A stretch of DNA of 34,992 nt from Piscibacillus salipiscarius JCM 13188 (GCF_001311865.1 NZ_BBCD01000031.1:1-34992), one strand, 5' to 3'; shown: positions 8,780 to 18,505, numbered from the stretch's first letter. The notes: generated by a model from the letters alone, not told the origin. A program made the numbers and translations.

Positions 8780-8866
8780 CTTCGATAATAGCAAACCCAT
8801 TGAAAGGTGGGGGCGCAAAGCCGCGGGTCTAAGGTTAATGAACTAAGACAGCCGGGTTGCCGAAAA
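8780..8866 (+). ncRNA. cyclic-di-GMP-I (GEMM-I) riboswitch aptamer
   Basis: The conserved GEMM-I text is present in order: ATAGCAAACC, GAAAGGTGGGGGCGCAAAGC, CGGGTCTAAGG, and the closing GACAGCCGGGTTGCCG. The GAAA tetraloop of P2, its tetraloop receptor arm and the c-di-GMP-contacting bases of the GCAAAGCC strand are all recognisable. The 5' TTCG and 3' CGAA close helix P1. This class binds cyclic di-GMP and commonly controls motility, adhesion and surface-protein genes. It is followed by an intrinsic terminator and then the beta-propeller gene. Confidence 0.93.
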
Positions 8867-8912
8867 GGATTGGATTATTCATAGTCTACCAATCTTTTTG
8901 GTGGGCTTTTTT
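8863..8912 (+). terminator. riboswitch expression platform (terminator/antiterminator)
   Basis: Terminator: AGTCTACCAA (8883-8892) pairs with TTGGTGGGCT (8898-8907), then T6. A competing antiterminator can form between AAAAGGATTGG (8863-8873) and CCAATCTTTTT (8889-8899), and its left arm overlaps the 3' side of aptamer helix P1. Ligand-stabilised P1 would block the antiterminator and favour termination, so c-di-GMP is predicted to switch the gene off; this direction is inferred from the pairing only. Confidence 0.8.
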
Positions 8913-8973
8913 ATGTGAAATTTATTAAAAAAGGAGGACCGTCAACAATCAAATAAATTAGGGGGGAATTAAA

Positions 8974-11900
8974 TTGAAATTTAGGACTATAGCCTTAATA
9001 GGCGCAATTATTATTAGTTTATTAGCTTTTAGCAATTCTAGTATCGCATCCGAAGACCAAATCAATTTAGAGAGCAATCTTGTTAATTGGACAATGGATG
9101 ATGCGAACCAGGTTACTTATGCACTTACATCTGAAGGGAAATTACATAAAATCACTCATAGTTCACTAGCAATAAGCAAGACCACAACAGTAGGTACAAA
9201 CCCTGCTGACCTTTATTTGTTTAATAACAAAATCTACGTTTCACTACCTAATACAAACAGCATAAAAGTGATCGATACCACAACGATGGAAACCACTAAT
9301 ACGATCACAACGAAATTAGAGCCTTACCATATTGCTGTTAATTCTACTCAACTCTTTTACTCAGACAACCATGAAATCTATGAAAAAAGTTTAGAAGATG
9401 GGACCGAAGCGGATGTCGTCATTCAAGGTGATACTTGGACGCCATTTAGCGAGCCTGACTTATATCTCGACAAAGAAACAAAAGTCTTATATGCAGCTGA
9501 ACACGGTACATCAGGTTCTAGTCTTAAAGCTTTCTCAACTGAAGACTATTCATTATTTAGTCGAACGACTTATGGTGGGAGTTACGGTTTTCCATTTCCT
9601 AAAGGTAACTTCACCGTGGATGGAAACGATGTTTTTATGCAGGGCATAAATTTAATAAAACGACCTAGCGGAGATTCACGGTTTTTATACGAATGAATTC
9701 AGCAAAAGTAATTTAACAGGATCGAGACTTGCCAATATTATTGGCGCGGACGATCACTATGTCTATTCACAAGAAAGTGTCTTTGATCGTAATACATTCC
9801 GAATAGTTGGTACAATGCCGAGTAACATCACGCATGTTTTATCAGACGGACAACTGAGGCTCATGTACGATTCACAGAATAAAACGATCTTTAATAACCA
9901 GGACAATTATGCGGACCAAACTGCACAAACACAATTTAACAACAACAAACTAAGCCTAAACCAGCCAATAGACAAGTGGGTTTTTGACGAGCCAAATCAA
10001 AAAATCTACGCGATTTCCACAAGTGAGAATCAGCTATTAGTTATCAACGCTGGGACCATGGAAGTCATAGAAAGTAGATTTGTTGGATCTGCTCCGACAG
10101 ATATAGAATTACTCAATAATAAGCTGTACATCGCACTAGCTGGAAGCACTAAAATTGCAACGACGAGCACCGCCCAGGGGTCAGCCGTTAATTACATCAC
10201 GACCTTACAAAATCCATACGACCTCACAACAGATGGAACGAAAATCAATTATGCAACGTTAGATCAACACGTCACTCTATACCATATTGACCTTCAAACT
10301 AACACGGAACAAGCTTTAGAATTCTATGATACGAATAAGAATACGTACTATGAACCAGCCATTCATCTAGATTCTAGTAATAATTATTTATATGTAGGTG
10401 AATCAGGGTCTACAGGTTCAGATTTACTTGTGTTAAATCCTGAAACAGGTGAACACATCTCTGTATATGAATTTAGTTTTAGCCTACCAGAACGAGCTAT
10501 TTTAATGGAAAATAACGATCTCTACTATGCTGGTCATAGATTTGATAAAACGAACATCACAAATAGTAAAGTCCAACTCTTTGAAAACAGAGACAAGCTC
10601 ATTGCTATTTCAGATTCGTATATCTTCAGCGATCGAAAAATCTACAACAAAGAAACGAACCAGCCTATTTTCGAGTACCCAAGTGACATGACAGTTAATA
10701 GCGCTGCTGCTGATTCAAGCGGTAACATTTATCTATCAACTTCAGAAAATAACGCCATCTATAAATTTAAATCATTAGATGAATTACAAAATCGGATTGT
10801 TCAAAAACTCGCATTTACTCAGCACGATAATGGCTCATATGAATTCACATGGGATCAAGTGACTGGAGATGGTTACAAAATCTATGCTAAACATGAAGAG
10901 CTAGATAAATTTACATCAATAACAGACGCACCAGTAATAGCGCAAAATCTAAAAGTTACAAATGCTCAACTAAAACAATGGCTCGGCCGAGATGTATCAT
11001 TTGAGTTAAAGCTCAATTCGGTAACGAAGAATCGGTGTCGATGAATACCATTCAGCATACATTTGAGGTCCCAACGCCTGTGATTACAGATTATGGATTA
11101 AAAGAAACACCTGAGAATTTAAGTGAATATGGCGCGGAAGCGTTTTTTGTTACGATTTGAGCAAGAGAAACTTATGGATGGCTTTAATGTCTATGCTTAT
11201 TCGGAAGATCAAGAGGTAAATCAGAAGTTCGAGGTAGAAGAATTAACTCAGCCTGAGTTGTGGTTTGCGGAAGAGACCTATAACAAATGGGCTGGCAAAA
11301 CAATGAATTTTGAAATCACCTATGTGGTTAATGGTCATGAATCTACAAAGTTCCGAAACAGTGTCACATACGTTTGAAGAAATTGAGGAAGATCCAGAAG
11401 AAGAAGGACCTATTGACCTCAAAGTGCCTAAAATAACGTTCCTCGGCTTCGAGGCGACTCCAGAAGAATTAAAAGACTACGGTGATATGTTCTTTGTATT
11501 ACGATTTAATTTAGATGCCAAGGCAGAAGGCTATAAAATTTACGCCTATTCAGAAGATGGAGAAGTAGAATATTCACATAGATCTGACTATAGAGTCTCA
11601 AGAATTTCCTTTTTAGAAAAATTATATAACCGATGGGATGGAAAGTTGATGCACTTCCAAGTTTCCCAAATCATTGACGGTGTTGAATCAGAAAAATCAA
11701 AAGTGTCAACTTTCAATTTTGGAAAAGAAGTCGACCCAGAAGATGATACGAATGATAACTCAAGCGATTCAGATCAAGATGAAACAAAAAATAACTCTGA
11801 CGATTCAGATACAACAGAAGAAGATGATACTAACCAGACAGATGATCGCACATCAAACAATAATAATTCAGAGACCGATGAAGATGAAACTAATCAAACC

Positions 11901-12613
11901 CCGGAAATAGTGACAGTTAAAGTTTCTAAAGTAAATGACACACATATTGTCACAGACGAAGCATTCGAGAATGTGGGAAGCGGAGATGAGATTAATATTG
12001 ATCTTAAAGATGATGAAGAGGCGGATTCGAGTGTGTCCTTAACAAAGGAACAAATTGAGTATTTAAAAGAAAATGGAAACAAAATATCTGTTGAACGCGT
12101 CACGACTAGAATTACGATCCCGTCATCTATTTTTGAAGGCAATGAGAATGACACCGTCGTTCATGTTAATCGCTTAGAAAACGTCTTTGATGCCTTAAGT
12201 GACGTTTATGATTACACGATTAGTCAAGGCGATTCTACGATTAGTGAATTTAGTGAACCTGTTACAATAAGTTTTACAGTCGACCCTGAAAAGTTCAAAA
12301 CCCAGATAACGTCAAGGTTTATTACTACAATGAAGAACGAGAAGAATGGGAGTTAATCGGCGGAACATATGAGGATGGCGTTGTAACAGCTGAGACAAAC
12401 CACTTTAGTACTTATGCTGTATTTGAAAAAGAAGACCCATCTGATGAAGAAACAACCTCTGACTCATCTGAAGAAGATAGTCCAGAAGAGAACGAAGTAG
12501 CAGCAAGCGAACCTGATCAAGTTAGCAACAATTCATCATCAAGTGTTATTTGGTGGATGGTGTTTGGATTAGTTATTGTGGGCGCTGCATTCATAGTAGT
12601 ACGAAAAAATTAA
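8974..12613 (+). CDS. large secreted beta-propeller / Fn3-like surface protein with C-terminal membrane anchor
   Basis: About 1213 residues over six frame segments; changes near 9690, 11025, 11150, 11350 and 12330. Start TTG at 8974 with AGGGGGG 7 bases upstream. Residues 1-26 are a signal peptide. Residues about 30-590 are two blocks of YVTN-like beta-propeller blades (NKIYVSLPNTNSIKVID, NKLYIALAGSTKI). About 605-915 hold three related Fn3-like modules, each with an RF...GYKIYAYSEDGEVE-type strand. Then come a 50-residue Asp/Ser/Thr/Asn linker, a beta-rich domain ending in a VYYYNEEREEWELIGG...HFSTYAVF segment typical of surface-protein C-termini, a second acidic stretch, and one TM helix with a short RKN tail. 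No LPXTG signal. Control by sigma-D and c-di-GMP suggests a role in the motile/sessile switch, perhaps adhesion. Confidence 0.8.
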
Positions 12614-12629
12614 GAAACTAACATCTAAG

Positions 12630-12657
12630 AAAACAGCTCCTTAATAGGGGCTGTTTT
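12630..12657 (+). terminator. terminator after the beta-propeller gene
   Basis: AAAACAGCTCC / GGGGCTGTTTT stem (one G-U pair) with loop TTAATA. Confidence 0.75.
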
Positions 12658-12675
12658 CAATAAAGGAGAGTTATA

Positions 12676-12964
12676 ATGAACGAAGTTGAAGTTAAAAAGA
12701 TCGGTTTAAAAAGTGTATTTAAAGTGACGTTATACCTATTAGCATTACCACTATCTATCATGATTATCATAGGCTTAGTTGCAACTGTTATTGGAATATC
12801 AGGAGGAAACACTGAACTCATTGCAGTATTCGGCCCAATGATTATCTCACCATTTTCTTCATATTATTTTATGGCTTACTAAGCATGGTGATCGTGGCAG
12901 TATATAATCTCTTAGCTAAAAAAAATTTGGTGGTTTAAAAATTGAAGTAAATACTGACCAGTAA
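12676..12964 (+). CDS. small membrane protein of unknown function
   Basis: About 95 residues after joining three frames; changes near 12865 and in the A8 run near 12925. It has an N-terminal VKKIGLKSVFKVTLYL amphipathic segment, two TM helices (about residues 20-45 and 55-80), and a YNLLAKKFGGLKIEV end. This pattern occurs in short uncharacterised membrane proteins of Firmicutes; I know of no function. AAAGGAG sits 7 bases before the ATG. It starts right after the beta-propeller terminator and is followed by its own terminator. Confidence 0.6.
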
Positions 12965-12995
12965 CTTAGGGGGGCTTAAGCCCTTCTAAGTTTTT
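12964..12995 (+). terminator. terminator after the small membrane protein
   Basis: ACTTAGGGGGGC pairs with GCCCTTCTAAGT (two G-U pairs) around TTAA, followed by TTTT. Confidence 0.8.
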
Positions 12996-13026
12996 ATTAG
13001 GCAAGGTCGTAAAAACTTCAATGGAG

Positions 13027-13214
13027 TGATCGTATCCGACTGTGAATTGTTTGTATTTCGAAAAGAAGTGTTCGTATCTCGTGATAAAGTGTCCGTATTT
13101 TCGCCTGAATTGTTCGTATCTTTATTAGTTGTGTTTGCATTTCAGCCGAGTTTGTCCGCATCGTGAGTAAGACTGTCCGCATTTTGCAGATTCTGTCCGG
13201 CTCTGTCGTATTAA
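13027..13214 (+). repeat. 21-bp tandem repeat array 5 (9 units)
   Basis: Units begin at 13027, 13048, 13069, 13090, 13111, 13132, 13153, 13174 and 13194. All steps are 21 bp except the last, which is 20. Core TGTYCGYATY. The array lies between the terminator at 12964-12995 and the carboxypeptidase gene; the stretch 13215-13386 after it holds no gene that I can support. Confidence 0.9.
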
Positions 13215-13386
13215 GCATCTGTTAGACTCATAACTCTTTGACACCCTTCCCCAAATTAACCAAGCCAATATCCCTATTCTCGTCAATCTCTGTCGAACCT
13301 CCTCGAAATATTGAGCCTCATTATCTACAGAAAATTCCGACAAAATACATTAAGATAGAATTAATCTTTCATGGAGGTGGTAGGAA

Positions 13387-15775
13387 TTGGTGAAAGCTAA
13401 ACATGTGAAATGGTTGTTGATTGCATCTACCGTAGGACTAGCTATTGGTACAATTTATGCAAACACCAGCGAGAATCCATCGGTCTCGGCGGATTTGGAG
13501 GACAGGCCGGTGGAGATGATGAGCGAACCATCTCAGATTGTACAGTTAGAAGTGCCGAATGAAGAGGCGCTCGATCAGCTTCAAAGGTTAGGAATTGACT
13601 TAACGCACCGAGCAGAAATGAAGGATGGGAACTTTGAAGTTGATGCTGTTGTGACAGATTCAGATATTGATAGACTGTCGCAATATGGAATCACGGTCAA
13701 AGACACGCTCATGACGAGTGACATTTGGCAAGAGCGTGTGGATGAGCGCGCGCAGGCTTTAGAGGAGAAAAACCAAATCGAAGCAGAAGACGAGGAGCTT
13801 CAATTCTTGCGTGCCAATCACTTCACGAATCAATCAGAAACGTTTCTATATTTAGAAGTAAAATCTAGCGCGGGCGAGCTTTCGAGTACTAGCTTAACGG
13901 CTGACTGGGAAGGCAATGGTGACCCGATTACGTTAGAACGAAAATCGGATTTGGTGAGTATCTTTACCATTACCTCTCCATACCAATTGATGATGTACCT
14001 GAACAAATCACGGTTACGAGTAACTTAGGTAATGACGTTACAGCTGAAGTGACCGAATGGTTAGGTGATGACAAGCCAGGGAATCCGAAAAAGCACTATG
14101 CTAAAGAGTTCATCGATCACTACATGGACCCGCATGAACTGAACGAGCGAATGGAACAGCTTGCAGAAGAATTCCCAGACCTCGTTGAAATCGTTGAAAT
14201 GCCGAACGAGACTAATGGTTATAGGCGCCATGCTCAGGCAACACTAGGATCCACAGCAAACGCCGCTGTTGTCGTCACATCAGAAGCTTGGGGCCATGAA
14301 GGCGGAAACGACCTTTCTATTGAACTATTAGCAGATGAAAATTCTACTGATCTTGAAGTAGCCGTAAACGATAATCAAATCACGGTGAACCTTGAGACCG
14401 ATGAAAACGGAGAAGTCGTGAGTACGGCGCAAGACGTTATTGAAGCTCTTAACGCTGAAGCGGGTGACGTCATCACTGCATCGACATATCGCGGCTACCC
14501 AGGCTCCGCACCAGTTGAGCCAGCATCAGCAGACTTAACAGACGGTCTTAGCGCACCAGATCACATTTCACGCGAGCCGCAAACCGTGAAAGTACTCAGA
14601 TTGGTAAGCATCGTGACGGTTCAAAGCCAGGTGTACTTGGATATGCACAAGAGCACGCACGTGAATGGGTGACACCACTTGTGACCATCGAAACAGCTGA
14701 ACGCCTGCTTCGTAACTACGCCCATGATGGTGACACGAAGAAACTAGTTAATAACTTAGACATTTTCTTAATCCCAACAATGAACCCAGACGGCGCGACT
14801 TACAGCTTTTACGATTACAACTGGCAGCGTAAAAATATGACGAACCACTGCCCAGAGGAGTTAAGCGACTTTGGAGCTCGCGATTACTGGGGTGTGGATC
14901 TAAACCGTAACCACTCGATTGGGTCTGTGCATGACGGTTACGTCGGTGCATCGACCAACTGTACGAGTGCGGTTTACGCAGGTCCAGAAGAACATTCTGA
15001 GCCTGAGTCACAAAACTTAGTCTGGCTAGCAGATGAATTTGAAAATATTGATTTCGCGATGAACATTCATAGCTACGGAGGCTACTTCATGTGGTCACCA
15101 GGAGCTTATGATGAAAACCGAGAGCCATTACCAAGACCAACAGCTGGAGAAGAAGCCTTCTACTGGTCAGCATCTAATCATATTTTAAACAAAATTCAAG
15201 ACCACAGAGGTACTGTTATTCTGCCAAGCCGAACGGGTCCAATCCCAGATGTACTTTACTCAGCAGGCGGAAACTCAGCAGACTATTTATGGTATGAAAA
15301 AGGTATTTATGCTTGGAACTTCGAGGTTGGCGCAGACCTTTGGAACGAAGACGAAGAGCGCTGGGAACGTGTTGGATTCCAGCCGCCTTATGAAGAAGGC
15401 CACGAAGAAGCGATGGAGTTTGCGAATGGCTTAATTGGACTTTTTGAAGTCGCGTATCAGCATTCAAAGGATCATCAGCCACCAAAATCTGAAATCAACC
15501 CTGGTAAAGGTAATTATGACAACCCAGTTGAAGTCGGATTCGAAACGAGCGAACCTGCAACCGTTTATTATACATTAGACGGCAGCCGCCCAACATTCGA
15601 ATCTGAAGTTTTACAACTTGGTGGAACACGCGAACCAGCCGAAACCCTAACGGTCGATGAAACCACCACAATCAAATGGTTCTCCGTCGACCCAGCTGGT
15701 AATATCGAGAAGAATTACAACCCACTTGGCAGCAGCCAAAACTATAATCAAGCAACAATCAATATACAAGAATAA
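13387..15775 (+). CDS. secreted zinc carboxypeptidase, peptidase family M14
   Basis: About 796 residues in three frames; changes near 13980 and 14605. TTG start with GGAGG 9 bases upstream (a GTG one codon later is also possible). Residues 1-26 are a signal peptide, about 30-220 a propeptide-like region, and about 225-690 the peptidase. Zinc ligands are visible as HARE (His codon 14654, Glu codon 14663) and the His of NIHSYGG (codon 15068). The catalytic Glu is in NFEVGAD (codon 15323). A domain of about 95 residues is inserted between the first strands and the HxxE motif (about residues 290-390). The C-terminus (about 700-780) is a CHB_HEX_C-like beta domain with YYTLDGSRPT. Predicted to trim C-terminal residues from extracellular peptides. 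Confidence 0.88.
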
Positions 15776-15791
15776 TCCCCCCAATTATTCG

Positions 15792-15818
15792 GGCCCTGCA
15801 GTCGTTGCAGGGCCTTTT
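15792..15818 (+). terminator. terminator of the carboxypeptidase gene
   Basis: GGCCCTGCA / TGCAGGGCC stem, 5-base loop, TTTT tail. Confidence 0.9.
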
Positions 15819-15852
15819 GATTAATCAAAGATAGTACAAATGTTTCATAATA

Positions 15853-16080
15853 ATGAAGCGGGGATATAGTATATTATCCCCACAAGATATGATTGAGGTG
15901 TTTGTTATACGATTAGACAGGGAGCAACAGATCTATCAACAGATCACAAACTTACGCGCTAGGATGGTTGAAGAGGGCATGGCCAATGGATTAGACCATC
16001 CTCTCACCATTCAATTAAGTCAGGAACTGGACCTACTACTGGAGCAGTATCGGAACTTAAAAGAGAACCAAGGCAAATAA
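15853..16080 (+). CDS. Spo0E-like aspartyl-phosphate phosphatase
   Basis: Up to 75 residues. The segment from LDREQQIYQQITNLRARM to the SQELDLLLEQY block is the two-helix Spo0E fold, and SQELD is its signature. Family members remove the phosphate from Spo0A~P and so delay sporulation or change cell fate. The start is uncertain. The ATG at 15853 has no clear ribosome site and precedes an inverted repeat (GGGGATA at 15860, TATCCCC at 15875); an ATG at 15889 or GTG at 15898 in the same frame would give a more usual length. A terminator follows directly. Which phospho-regulator it acts on is unknown. Confidence 0.78.
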   Translation: MKRGYSILSPQDMIEVFVIRLDREQQIYQQITNLRARMVEEGMANGLDHPLTIQLSQELDLLLEQYRNLKENQGK

Positions 16081-16096
16081 CAACATCCTCATCACT

Positions 16097-16134
16097 CCCA
16101 ACAAGTTTTTAGATATCTTGTGGGGGTTTTTATT
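16097..16134 (+). terminator. terminator of the Spo0E-like gene
   Basis: CCCAACAAG pairs with CTTGTGGGGG (one mismatch) followed by TTTTTATTT. Confidence 0.7.
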
Positions 16135-16158
16135 TAACTGAAACATTTTTCAGTTAAA
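16133..16158. repeat. perfect 11-bp inverted repeat upstream of the LCP gene
   Basis: TTTAACTGAAA (16133-16143) and TTTCAGTTAAA (16148-16158), loop CATT. It directly follows the T tail of the preceding terminator. Confidence 0.6.
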
Positions 16159-16186
16159 TACGTCTAATTATTATAGGTATAAAATT

Positions 16187-16217
16187 ACCAGTTATTGTTG
16201 AAATAACAATAACTGGT
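16187..16217. repeat. perfect 13-bp inverted repeat upstream of the LCP gene
   Basis: ACCAGTTATTGTT and AACAATAACTGGT with loop GAAAT. No T run follows on the plus strand. It lies about 100 bp before the -10 of the LCP gene. Confidence 0.6.
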
Positions 16218-16319
16218 TGCCTCCCCCTAAAAAAATTTAGCTAATAAAACAAAATGACAATTATATTATTCTCATTGTATTTTAATGTTATTCTAATTCT
16301 ATAACTCATGAATTTGATA

Positions 16320-16325
16320 TATAAT
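16320..16325 (+). promoter_or_regulatory. -10 element of the LCP gene
   Basis: A perfect TATAAT, 46 bases before the start codon. The -35 region (TTCTAT at 16297-16302) is poor, so the promoter may need an activator. Confidence 0.45.
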
Positions 16326-16370
16326 AGATAAAGAGACTTAGGAAATTTTGACGAATGAAAGGATATTTTT

Positions 16371-17323
16371 ATGACAACGCGTAAAGAGATAAGAAAACAA
16401 AGAAAGTTAAATAAAAAGAAAGTATTTTTTACAATTTTAGGTGTATTATTAATCGGTCTTATTGCTTATGGCATTTATTTATATAATCAATTAAATGAAA
16501 CGGTTGAGACAATGTATACACCACTTGAATCAGATAGTGAAAAGCAGGAAGAAGTAGAAAAACGTCTTAACAAAAATGATACAATCAATGTTTTATTATT
16601 AGGCGTAGATGAACGTCCAAACCAAAAAGGACGTTCAGATACGATGATTTTATTATCGCTAAATCCTGATACTGAAAAAATGTTAATGTTTAATATTCCT
16701 CGTGATACGTATGTGAATATTCCAGGTAGGGGCGGGGATAAAATTAACCACGCCTACGCTTTTGGTGGATCAGAATTAGCTGTTCAAACAGTAGAAGACT
16801 TCTTAGATACAACGGTTCACTTTTATGGACGTATTAATATGGAAGGCTTAGTAGATGCTGTAGATGCCGTTGGCGGAGTAACCGTTAATAACAATTTGGC
16901 CTTTAGTCATGGAGGGCATGACTTCCCTACAGGCGAAATTACGTTAAATGGGGAAGAGGCACTTATTTACTCAAGAATGAGAAAACAAGACCCTGATGGT
17001 GACTTAGGTCGTAACGATCGTCAGCAACAAATTATCGATGCGTTAATTGATAAAGGTATGTCGTTTGAATCCTTTACAAGAGTGGGTGATATTTTAGACA
17101 CCTTAGGATCGAATGTCCAAACGAATGTAAAAATGGATACAATGAAAGATTTATTTTTCGATTACCGTGGAACGATTAGTGAAAAAGAAAAAGCAAAATT
17201 AGTGGTGAAGGATTCTGGGGTGATGGAGAAATAGGAGATGAAGACATTTGGTATTATGGAGTCTCAGACCAGGAACAACAGCGCATTCAAACGTTACTAG
17301 AAGAACACATGAATGAGAAGTAA
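16371..17323 (+). CDS. LytR-CpsA-Psr (LCP) family wall-polymer ligase
   Basis: About 317 residues; one frame change near 17220 hides the last 35 residues. It has a short basic cytoplasmic N-terminus, one TM helix (about 17-38), then the extracellular LCP domain. This shows NVLLLGVDERPNQKGRSDTM, FNIPRDTYVNIPG (Arg and Asp that bind the lipid pyrophosphate), INHAYAFGG, GVTV, and the DGDLGRNDRQQQII block. These enzymes transfer teichoic acids and related polymers from undecaprenyl pyrophosphate to peptidoglycan; B. subtilis has TagT, TagU and TagV. It stands at the edge of a wall-teichoic-acid region, which suits that job. It shares a bidirectional terminator with the convergent tagF-like gene. 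Confidence 0.92.
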
Positions 17324-17324
17324 T

Positions 17325-17356
17325 AAAAAGCTAGCGGCCTTCCGCTAGCTTTTTTC
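17325..17356. terminator. bidirectional terminator, LCP gene and tagF-like gene
   Basis: AAAAAGCTAGCGG / CCGCTAGCTTTTTT around a CCTT loop. The minus-strand gene stops inside it. Confidence 0.9.
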
Positions 17357-18505
17357 ATTATATATTCTTTTAATAAGCTTTGTACTTGAATTACCATGAT
17401 TAAATTGATTCCATTCATTAGAGAATTGTTTAATGACACCCATATCAAATTGATGTTTTAAAATAATGTCGATTAGCTCGCTCGTTGTTGTCGCAATTGG
17501 GCCAGGCATGGATGTCTCATAATCCTCCCAAAAACCTCTTGTCTTTCGATACTCCTCTAAATCATAAGGGTAGAAAATCATTGGCTTGTTTAACAAACTA
17601 TACTCAAAAGGAATTGAAGAGTAGTCCGTTATAAGATAATCAGAAACGAATAGTAAATGATTGATTTCAGGATAATCGGATACATCTATAATAAAATCTG
17701 GATAATTATTATTATACTTTTTTAAGATGGCAGGATGCAGCCGTAATAAAAGAATATAATCGTCTTTAAGCTCCTGATATAACTGATTAATATTTAGTTT
17801 AATCGAGTGTTGCTTTAGTTGTGAATCTCTAAATGTCGGTGCATATAGAATAATCTTTTTGTCATCAGGTAGATTAAAATAGTCTTTAACCTGTTGAGTC
17901 GAACTATTTTTAGTTTTCGGTCGTAAAATATATCCGTTCTAGGAATCCCAGTTCTAATAAAGGATTCGTCATTCACATCAAACGCTTCTTTAAAAATCCC
18001 TTCCATCTTCTCAGAACCAACAGCAACGTAATGAAACCGCTGATATACTTCTTAAATCTTTTATAGGCGTTCTCAGACCTAAATTGTATAGATGGATCTT
18101 CTAGACCGAATTTTTTTAACAGCCCCATTCGCATGCCAGAGCTGAATACACCTCACCTGATCGCGAAAGTTAGTAGCCGATAAAAACCAAAATAATTATC
18201 AATAAAAATGACTTTACTAGTAGCTAAATGGTAAATGCCACTAATGAAGCTAAAAGGTCTTTGTAGTAAATGGAATGTTCTAATAACAGTTCTATCATTA
18301 TTTTCAATATTGTTCTTAAGTCCATTTTGGTTTAAAATAACAGTCTTGTGTTCTGTTAGTTCAATAACCTTCTGCCATGTATAATAAATATTATCTCCGA
18401 AAGACGATACAAATGTCGTCTTTTCTCTTAATGGCAATAAATTAAAAATAAAAACCAGAATTTGATATTTATAAGGTATAAAAATACCAATAGCTCTCTA
18501 AACAT
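17345..18505 (-). CDS. CDP-glycerol glycerophosphotransferase family protein (TagB/TagF-like) 1
   Basis: About 387 residues, broken by five frame changes (near 18445, 18165, 18115 in an A7 run, 18040 and 17928), the highest density in the window. Joined, it reads as one protein: N-terminal hydrophobic MFRELLVFLYLINIKFW, then a GNI-type start of the GT-B fold, IQLWHANGAVKKFGLED, HYVAVGSE, RTGIPRTDIF, ILYAPTFRD, LLLRLHP, LITDYSSIPFEY, and MIFYPYDLEEY. These are the shared blocks of enzymes that add glycerol phosphate from CDP-glycerol to teichoic-acid primers or chains. The canonical WHG is WHA here. Start ATG 18505 has AAAAGGTG upstream. It may be a real decayed gene, but the same indel pattern occurs throughout the window. 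Confidence 0.8.

Noticed and set aside
13174..13214. The 20-bp step in array 5 as a meaningful break
   Set aside because: A single-base deletion at the decayed end of the array is easily explained by drift or by the indel errors seen across the window.
14669..14672. Second peptidase gene starting within the M14 region
   Set aside because: The start lies just after the HARE zinc motif, so the upstream part is needed for activity; it is one frame-broken gene.
17345..18505. True pseudogene call for the first tagF-like gene
   Set aside because: It has more breaks than its neighbours, but they look like the homopolymer indels seen everywhere, so decay cannot be told from error.
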